A DNA stretch of 11,167 nucleotides, taken from a bacterium (GTDB lineage Bacteria > Latescibacterota > UBA2968 > GCA-2709665). The notes below the pieces were generated by a model. That model searched no databases and was not told the DNA's origin. It was given only the letters and a program-made list of their open reading frames with translations. Made by a program: the position numbers and the translations under genes. Each line of letters starts with the position of its first letter. The first letter of the stretch is position 1. The stretch lies in the NCBI GenBank assembly GCA_027619145.1, contig JAQCGA010000072.1:1-11167 (forward strand). The letters are read 5' to 3'. Positions 6,557 to 11,167 of this stretch are shown here, piece by piece.

Positions 6557-7552
6557 TTATACGCGACCACCGTTTAATGCCAGTTCTGCAATGCGCGTGG
6601 CACGCAGGCCGTCTTCGCCGGTGACCATGGGTTGTGTGCCTTTGGTGACCCAGTCTGCAAAATGGCGCATTTCTTCCTGGAACATGTTTTTCTTCTGGAA
6701 GGTGACAACTTCTTCTTTGCCGCCAGCCTGGCTGAGGAGGTAAGCGCCCTGGGTTTTGGGATCGTATTTCCCTTCGGCTTTTGCCGCGTCGTAGCTGCCG
6801 GGGAAGAAGAGGATGCCGTTGGGGCCTAAAACTTCGGTTCGACTGTTTGCGCGTACGCCTTCGGGGAGGCCCCAGGACCAGGAGCAGGTGACGGTATCGT
6901 CGTTTTCAAAGCGGATGAGGACGGTACCGGTGTCCAGTGCGGTGCTGGTATGGTGAATTTTCATGGGCATGGACTTGACTTCTACGGGTTTGCCGAAGCA
7001 GTAGCAGGCGAAGTCGTAGTTGTGTACCATGCCGTCGATCATAGGACCGCCACCCTGGAAGCGGTCCATGAAGAAGGGACTGGCAGGGGGCGGGCCGCCT
7101 GCGATTTGCCGCCACTGGACGGGACGACCGAGTACGCCGGAGTCGAGTACCTGTTTCAGGGTACCCCAGTCGTTGTCATAACGACGGACAAAGCCGAGCT
7201 GGAGGCCCACGTTGTTGTCTTTGCAGACCTGGATCATGCGGTGGCAGTCGTATGAGGTCATGGCCATGGGTTTTTGGCAGAAGACCTGTTTGCCAGCCCG
7301 GGCTGCGGCGAATACGTTTTCTGCATGGAGGAAGGTGGGGGTGCAGACCATGACGGCTTCGATGTCTGCTTCTTCGAGCATTTTGCGATAGTCTGTGTAG
7401 CCGTGCTGAAGGCCAAATTTTTCTTTAAAGAGGTCGAGCTGTTCGGTGCGAATGTCTGCACCGGCTACGAGTTCGAAGAGGTTGTCTTCCCAGACAGAGT
7501 TCAACTGGTGCGTGGCAATGCCCGCACATCCGATGACGCCGAGTTTGACCAT
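6557..7552 (-). CDS. Gfo/Idh/MocA-family NAD(P)-dependent oxidoreductase
   Basis: A 331-residue protein of usual family length. The N-terminal Rossmann fold shows GVIGCAGIA at 5-13, GADIR at 31-35 (Asp33 ends beta-2, favouring NAD over NADP), VCTPTFLHAE at 69-78 and the signature strand VFCQKPMAM at 90-98. The signature is normally E-K-P; here it is Q-K-P, with Lys94 and Pro95 kept. The C-terminal alpha/beta domain has GGPMIDGMVHNYDF at 168-181, giving Asp173 and His177, the usual catalytic pair position. The family oxidises or reduces sugars, sugar acids, inositols and related compounds, and some members hydrolyse glycosides through a keto intermediate. AGGAG lies six to seven bases before the ATG. 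A promoter candidate at 7706-7735 could start a transcript here. Substrate cannot be read from the sequence. Confidence 0.93.
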   Translation of the reverse strand: MVKLGVIGCAGIATHQLNSVWEDNLFELVAGADIRTEQLDLFKEKFGLQHGYTDYRKMLEEADIEAVMVCTPTFLHAENVFAAARAGKQVFCQKPMAMTSYDCHRMIQVCKDNNVGLQLGFVRRYDNDWGTLKQVLDSGVLGRPVQWRQIAGGPPPASPFFMDRFQGGGPMIDGMVHNYDFACYCFGKPVEVKSMPMKIHHTSTALDTGTVLIRFENDDTVTCSWSWGLPEGVRANSRTEVLGPNGILFFPGSYDAAKAEGKYDPKTQGAYLLSQAGGKEEVVTFQKKNMFQEEMRHFADWVTKGTQPMVTGEDGLRATRIAELALNGGRV

Positions 7553-7575
7553 TTGGTTCTCCTGTGATTGATTTC

Positions 7576-7599
7576 AGCGAGGAGGTGGACCTCCTCGCT
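7576..7599. repeat. Perfect 10-bp inverted repeat with 4-base loop
   Basis: AGCGAGGAGG (7576-7585), TGGA, CCTCCTCGCT (7590-7599). On the minus strand it falls in the leader of the oxidoreductase gene, ending 23 bases before the ATG and roughly 9 bases before its AGGAG site. No T-run follows on either strand, so it is not a standard terminator. The minus-strand hairpin also holds a GAGGAGGT element that mimics a Shine-Dalgarno and would be hidden in the stem. Confidence 0.7.
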
Positions 7600-7611
7600 A
7601 CGCATAGTAAG

Positions 7612-7626
7612 CCCGGGCAAGCCGGG
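7612..7626. repeat. GC-rich short inverted repeat
   Basis: CCCGG (7612-7616), GCAAG loop, CCGGG (7622-7626), 12 bases from the 10-bp hairpin. Read on the minus strand, the surrounding CACCCCGGCTTGCCCGGGC resembles the plus-strand CACCCCGCCCGGCTTTGCC stretch near 3921, suggesting that both spacers contain members of one repeat family (inference). Confidence 0.4.
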
Positions 7627-7705
7627 GTGCGAGGCCGAATGTTCCCCGGAGGTGGGGTTTACCGCGTGCAGAGGGTGGATTCAAGCGGATCTGCATACCC
7701 ATTGA

Positions 7706-7735
7706 AGTATACCCTACATTTCAAGGGGTGGTCAA
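7706..7735 (-). promoter_or_regulatory. Sigma-70-type promoter candidate for the oxidoreductase and downstream genes
   Basis: On the minus strand, TTGACC (7735-7730) and TATACT (7711-7706) are separated by 18 bases; each hexamer matches the consensus at five of six positions. Transcription would begin near 7699, leaving a leader of about 145 bases that holds both inverted repeats. The element lies 22 bases past the stop codon of the alpha/beta hydrolase, so it may split the cluster into two transcription units. Confidence 0.55.
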
Positions 7736-7756
7736 GTTTTAAGGTGTGGAGAGGAT

Positions 7757-8836
7757 TTATGGTTTCAGCCATTTTTTGAGGAAGGCCAGGCTTTTTTCCA
7801 TTCGGATTTCGTGGCCGCCTTCGTGCAGGTCAATTTCGATGTGGTCTTCCAGGTCAAGTTTCTGGTAGTGTTCGCGGGTTTCCTCGTATTCCTGGAGCAT
7901 CATGGGCCACCAGGCGATGCCGTCTGCTTTGCCCTGTTCTACGAGCAAGGGGCGGGGGCAAATGAGCGAGGCCAGGTCGCTGTCTGTGAATTCACGCAAC
8001 CAGCCAGGAATCCAGATGTGTTCTTCGTTGACGGAGAGGAAGCAGCTGTACCGGGGGTCATCTACAACCATTTTGTTGCGGCGTTGATTGAACCAGGCAC
8101 AGACGACGGCGGCTTTGATGCGTGGTTCAACGGGGGTGGTGAACATGGTATAGGCACCACCCAGGCTGATGCCGTACATGGCCGTGCGGTTTATGTCAAT
8201 TTCTTCGCGGGTTTCCAGGTAGTCCAGAAGGCGACGGGTGCGGAAGATTTCCAGGCCCCATAGGGTTTTTCCCATGAGTTTGCAGAGGCGTTCCAGGCGG
8301 GACCGGGGTGGGCCGCCAGAGATGTTCATGGGGGCAATGACAGCAAAGCCTTCCTCGGCCAGGGTGCGGGCGTAGCTTTTATATACATCGCCGGGATCGT
8401 CCAGGCCGAAGGCTTTTTCGGGGGAGGAGCCGATGCCGTGCTGGGCGATGACCAGGGGGACCAGTTTGGTCCGGTTTTTGGGCAGGGCCAGGATGCCCCG
8501 GCCGCGCAGGCCGCCCAGGAGGCCTATGGTGAGCCACCAGGCCTGGATATGATCATTTTCGTACCAGGGTTCCAGGACCGGGTCCAGCGGGGTGCCGTCG
8601 TATTCGAAGACACCCACGGCTTCGTGCCAGCGCTCGCGATTGGGGGCTACGGATTGCTCGTAGGCTTCTAACGAGGTGTAGTCGTGGCTCCAGAAGGCGG
8701 CATGGCGCGGTTCGTAGTCCAGAATGACACTGCGGAGATAATCTTCGGTTTCGTTGCGGAGAAGGCGCTGACGGTCCGAGATCCAACGGCTGAGGACATC
8801 GGTGTGCTGGCGGTAGGGGTCAGGGAGATTGGACAT
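7757..8836 (-). CDS. Alpha/beta hydrolase (acetyl xylan esterase / dienelactone hydrolase-like)
   Basis: A 359-residue protein. The alpha/beta-hydrolase core starts around residue 110: RGILALPKN, then PLVIAQHG at 127-134 (His133-Gly134 as oxyanion-hole loop), FAVIAPMN at 164-171, the nucleophile elbow YGISLGG at 221-227 with Ser224, a LLVEQGKADGIAWWP strand-loop with Asp305 as likely acid, and HEGGHEI at 338-344 with His342 as likely base. The triad is therefore intact. The first roughly 100 residues are an extra region with YEPRHAAFWSHDY, seen in esterases of this subgroup that often act on acetylated sugars (family knowledge; not proven here). No signal peptide. AAGGA lies six bases upstream of the ATG. 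This is the first gene of the minus-strand series, facing the divergent control region 8837-9069. A deacylation step before the glycosidase and oxidoreductase would fit the context. Confidence 0.88.
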   Translation of the reverse strand: MSNLPDPYRQHTDVLSRWISDRQRLLRNETEDYLRSVILDYEPRHAAFWSHDYTSLEAYEQSVAPNRERWHEAVGVFEYDGTPLDPVLEPWYENDHIQAWWLTIGLLGGLRGRGILALPKNRTKLVPLVIAQHGIGSSPEKAFGLDDPGDVYKSYARTLAEEGFAVIAPMNISGGPPRSRLERLCKLMGKTLWGLEIFRTRRLLDYLETREEIDINRTAMYGISLGGAYTMFTTPVEPRIKAAVVCAWFNQRRNKMVVDDPRYSCFLSVNEEHIWIPGWLREFTDSDLASLICPRPLLVEQGKADGIAWWPMMLQEYEETREHYQKLDLEDHIEIDLHEGGHEIRMEKSLAFLKKWLKP

Positions 8837-8848
8837 GGGAATTCCTTT

Positions 8849-8864
8849 CCTGTGGAACGACAGG
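8849..8864. repeat. Short inverted repeat next to the hydrolase ribosome binding site
   Basis: CCTGT (8849-8853), six-base loop, ACAGG (8860-8864). On the minus strand the hairpin would end right at the AAGGA Shine-Dalgarno (8847-8843). Only five base pairs, so weak evidence for a leader structure. Confidence 0.25.
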
Positions 8865-8927
8865 TTTTTAATGGATGTCTAATCCGTAATCAGAATTTCC
8901 AGAACCTTTTGTTCGATCAATCGTTTA

Positions 8928-8956
8928 CAAATAGGAGATGTTTTGCGGGTTGTCAA
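8928..8956 (-). promoter_or_regulatory. Promoter candidate for the minus-strand cluster
   Basis: Minus-strand TTGACA (8956-8951), a perfect -35, and TATTTG (8933-8928), a poor -10 with three of six matches, lie 17 bases apart. A small inverted repeat CGAT-CA-ATCG (8914-8923) lies where transcription would begin and could be an operator. The -35 overlaps a plus-strand promoter candidate at 8950-8978. Confidence 0.4.
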
Positions 8957-8976
8957 AACAAAATCTGAAGTGTATC

Positions 8977-9005
8977 TTGACGGTGCAGAACAGACCGGGT
9001 ATTCT
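8977..9005 (+). promoter_or_regulatory. Promoter candidate(s) for the GWxTD gene
   Basis: TTGACG (8977-8982) and TATTCT (9000-9005) are separated by 17 bases, placing the start near 9012 with a leader of about 58 bases. An overlapping alternative is TTGTCA (8950-8955) with TATCTT (8973-8978), also 17 bases apart. Both match five of six and four of six consensus positions. AAGGAG at 9058-9063 is the ribosome binding site, six bases before the ATG. Confidence 0.5.
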
Positions 9006-9069
9006 TTGATAAATGTTGTATTTCTGAGCAGAATTTGAAGCGTTTGCCGGGCATCGTAAGGAGAATAGA

Positions 9070-11167
9070 ATGCAGCGAGTGGCAGTTTTGGTTTTTGCGA
9101 TGTGTTTGTTCGGAACCCTGCCAGCGATTGCTGAAAAGGCCGATCCTGCAAAGGTAGATTCATTGCTGGTGGCGGTTTCGGATACCACGCTGGAGTTTGG
9201 TCAGCGGGTGGAACTGGCGAAGGAGGCGGTGAAGTACGACGAGACCGGTAAAGCGATGTATGCGCTGGCGCAGGTCTATATTGAAAAAGGTACAGATGGT
9301 GCGTTACACGATGCGTCTCCGTGGCTGAAGCGGGCAATGGACCGGGAAAAACAGAATGCGGATTACCGGATTGCGTACGCACAGCTTCTGTGGGGGTGGG
9401 CGAAACGGAAGAGTGCATATAAGCAGGCCCAGCAGGCGATAGATGCAGATCCGAACCATGTAAGTGCGCTGTATTTGGCGGCCAGGTACGCGGCGTGGCA
9501 GATGTCCCGGTACCTGGAAGGCGAGCGGGTGGATTATACGTACGATAACCTGGGAAACCAGACGCAGCGCACGTTTAGCCTGGAGATATACGGAGAGCAA
9601 GACCGGGACGAGGCCATTGGGTATTTAACTCGGGCGCTTTCGATAGATCCAGATCATCGGCCTTCTCTGGTATTGCTGGGGCTGGTGTATTATGAGGCCC
9701 GGATGCCAGAGAAACTGGTTTCCCTTTGTCTGGATTATCTGAAGCGGAATCCGGACGAGTCGGATGCATATTTTTTCCTGGGGTTGGGGTATCAGGCACA
9801 GGATGATCTGGAACGGGCTTATCCGGCGTATGTAAAGGGCCTGGACAAGATGCCCAAAGAAGAACAGCAGTTTATGATGTCCGTATTTATGCTGGTGGGA
9901 AAAGAGGCACTGGCAGATACGACAGCGATGCCAGACACGGATGCGTTGCGGGCGTTCTGGACAGGAAGAGATCCGCTATTTTTGACGCCTATTAATGAGC
10001 GGTTGATGGAGCATTGCGGGCGGGTGGCGTATGCCAATTTGCGTTTTGGAGATATGGAGCGAAACGTTTCGGGCTGGGCCACAGACAAGGGACAGGCGTA
10101 TATCCGGTATGGAAAGCCGCTGGCTCGGAGTGTTCAACCGGCGGAAATTGATACGGGGATTGACCAGCCCATGTGGTACCAGGATCATCTGGCATGGCTG
10201 AGTAAGCAGGGAACTCTTCCGTACAATTACCATGCGCGCACGGAATTCTGGGATTATGGGGGATTCCGGTTGACGTTTACAAATACGGATAAGCGGGATA
10301 CCTGGCGATTCCGGGTGGGCTGGATGGGGCGGCAGCCGGTAGATTATATTGGTTTGGTCAAGCGGATTCCGGAGTTTTATCAGGACCCGTACAAATGGGA
10401 GCGGTACGATGCTCCGTTCCAGATTGCGCAATTCCGGGGGACGGATGAGAAAGCACGGGTAGAGGTGTATTACGCACTTCCCGGAGAAGAGGTGAAGCAC
10501 AAAGAGAAGCAGGCAGGTGTGCAGCAGGTGGACGTTCGTCAGGGTCTGTTTCTGTTCGATGCCCGGTGGGATACGGTACAGAAGGTGGTGGGGAAAGTGG
10601 AATTGATGCCGTGGGTGAATTACGAGTCCACGCGGGAGGGGTACCTGTTTGCCAGTGAAAATTTGCATTTGAACCCGGGGCAATATTTTCTTGCGGCGGA
10701 GGTGGAGGACCAGAATACAAAGTCTGTGGGGACGTTCCGAAAGCGGATTCAGGTGCAGCGGTTCGGGTACGATTCTTTGCAGGTAAGCGACCTGTTGCTG
10801 GCCCGGAAGGTGGTGGAGCGAGATAATGTGCCAATGGGGCGAGAGCGGTTTCTAATTTTGCCGAATCCGCTAAAGCAGTGCAACCGGCTGGGACAGGCGT
10901 ATTTTTATTTTGAGATTTACAATATGAAGAAGGACGATTTTGGTGCTACGAATTACGAAGTGACCTATCAGGTGCGTACGCGGCCAGAAGGAGAAGACGT
11001 GACGCAGGAGGAATGGACGACAGCGGTATCGTATACGCACAAAGGGTCGCGAGACTGGGAGCCACTTTACCAGGTTCTGAATTTGGACACGGTGCCGGGA
11101 AACCGGGATTTCCGTGTGGTGGTAAAGGATTTGAACGGAGGCCAGGTTGCAATGGCGTCGACGGAGT
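9070..11167 (+). CDS. Secreted TPR protein with GWxTD domain (3' end beyond window)
   Basis: Open from an ATG with AAGGAG six bases upstream to the right edge; at least 699 residues. Residues 1-21 are a signal peptide (MQR, hydrophobic core, cleavage after AIA). Residues about 55-265 contain TPR-like helix pairs, for example KQAQQAIDADPNHVSALYLA (118-137) and DEAIGYLTRALSIDPDHRPS (180-199). Residues 294-324 (RAFWTGRDP, then INERLMEHCGRVAYANLRF) followed by GWATD at 335-339 and GQAYIRYGKP at 341-350 are the hallmarks of the GWxTD domain, continued by EFWDYGGFRLTF (392-403). Beyond residue 430 the protein is beta-rich. GWxTD proteins are known from Bacteroidetes, Acidobacteria, Latescibacterota and related phyla; their function is unknown. 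Codons end mainly in G (GCG, CGG, CTG), unlike the C-ending minus-strand genes. It is divergent from the catabolic cluster and probably functionally separate. Confidence 0.9.
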   Translation, partial: MQRVAVLVFAMCLFGTLPAIAEKADPAKVDSLLVAVSDTTLEFGQRVELAKEAVKYDETGKAMYALAQVYIEKGTDGALHDASPWLKRAMDREKQNADYRIAYAQLLWGWAKRKSAYKQAQQAIDADPNHVSALYLAARYAAWQMSRYLEGERVDYTYDNLGNQTQRTFSLEIYGEQDRDEAIGYLTRALSIDPDHRPSLVLLGLVYYEARMPEKLVSLCLDYLKRNPDESDAYFFLGLGYQAQDDLERAYPAYVKGLDKMPKEEQQFMMSVFMLVGKEALADTTAMPDTDALRAFWTGRDPLFLTPINERLMEHCGRVAYANLRFGDMERNVSGWATDKGQAYIRYGKPLARSVQPAEIDTGIDQPMWYQDHLAWLSKQGTLPYNYHARTEFWDYGGFRLTFTNTDKRDTWRFRVGWMGRQPVDYIGLVKRIPEFYQDPYKWERYDAPFQIAQFRGTDEKARVEVYYALPGEEVKHKEKQAGVQQVDVRQGLFLFDARWDTVQKVVGKVELMPWVNYESTREGYLFASENLHLNPGQYFLAAEVEDQNTKSVGTFRKRIQVQRFGYDSLQVSDLLLARKVVERDNVPMGRERFLILPNPLKQCNRLGQAYFYFEIYNMKKDDFGATNYEVTYQVRTRPEGEDVTQEEWTTAVSYTHKGSRDWEPLYQVLNLDTVPGNRDFRVVVKDLNGGQVAMASTE

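Noticed and set aside
7576..7599. Rho-independent terminator after the alpha/beta hydrolase gene
   Set aside because: The stem is perfect but no T-run follows on the minus strand, and it lies more than 150 bases past the stop codon, beyond a good promoter candidate.
9976..10683. Minus-strand frames beneath the GWxTD gene (also 8879-9418 and 10358-10834)
   Set aside because: Proline- and arginine-rich translations without motifs, antisense to a gene with signal peptide, TPRs and GWxTD domain.

Overview
The window reads as a piece of a free-living or host-associated bacterial genome with moderately high GC. It holds seven genes on the minus strand, transcribed right to left from about 8.8 kb to the left edge, and one large divergent gene on the plus strand running off the right edge. 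Ribosome binding sites are clear Shine-Dalgarno sequences. The gene content (two uroporphyrinogen-decarboxylase-like proteins, a Gfo/Idh/MocA oxidoreductase, an ADP-ribosylglycohydrolase-like protein with beta-sandwich extensions, an FG-GAP protein and a GWxTD-domain TPR protein) is what one expects in candidate phyla such as Latescibacterota or Poribacteria, or relatives. That placement is an inference from family distribution; no rRNA or marker gene is present.

Layout. 1-538 (minus, cut by the left edge): FG-GAP/VCBS-type repeat protein without a signal peptide. 554-657: short spacer in which I see no convincing promoter or terminator. 658-1722: URO-D/CmuC/MtaA-like protein 1. 1760-3862: ADP-ribosylglycohydrolase-fold protein with two C-terminal beta-rich domains. 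3863-3978: spacer with a palindrome, a tandem octamer and a GC-rich hairpin, looking like a dispersed repeat. 3979-5088: URO-D-like protein 2. 5129-6505: glycoside-hydrolase-like TIM barrel. 6557-7552: Gfo/Idh/MocA oxidoreductase. 7553-7756: spacer with a good minus-strand promoter candidate and a perfect 10-bp hairpin. 7757-8836: alpha/beta hydrolase (acetyl-xylan-esterase/dienelactone-hydrolase-like). 8837-9069: divergent control region with promoter candidates for both strands. 9070-11167 (plus, cut by the right edge): secreted TPR + GWxTD protein.

The minus-strand genes look like one catabolic cluster, probably with two transcription starts (before the esterase and before the oxidoreductase). 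A reasonable reading is intracellular processing of a modified sugar or glycoside: esterase removes acyl groups, the TIM barrel and possibly the ADP-ribosylglycohydrolase-like protein cut glycosidic bonds, the oxidoreductase acts on the released sugar, and the two URO-D-like proteins do a decarboxylation or methyl-transfer step. None of the minus-strand products has a visible signal peptide, and no transporter, regulator, corrinoid protein or ADP-ribosyltransferase lies in the window, so substrate and order of steps remain open. The divergent GWxTD gene is secreted and probably unrelated in function.

No tRNA, rRNA, CRISPR array, transposase or phage gene was seen, and no gene-free stretch exceeds about 235 bases.
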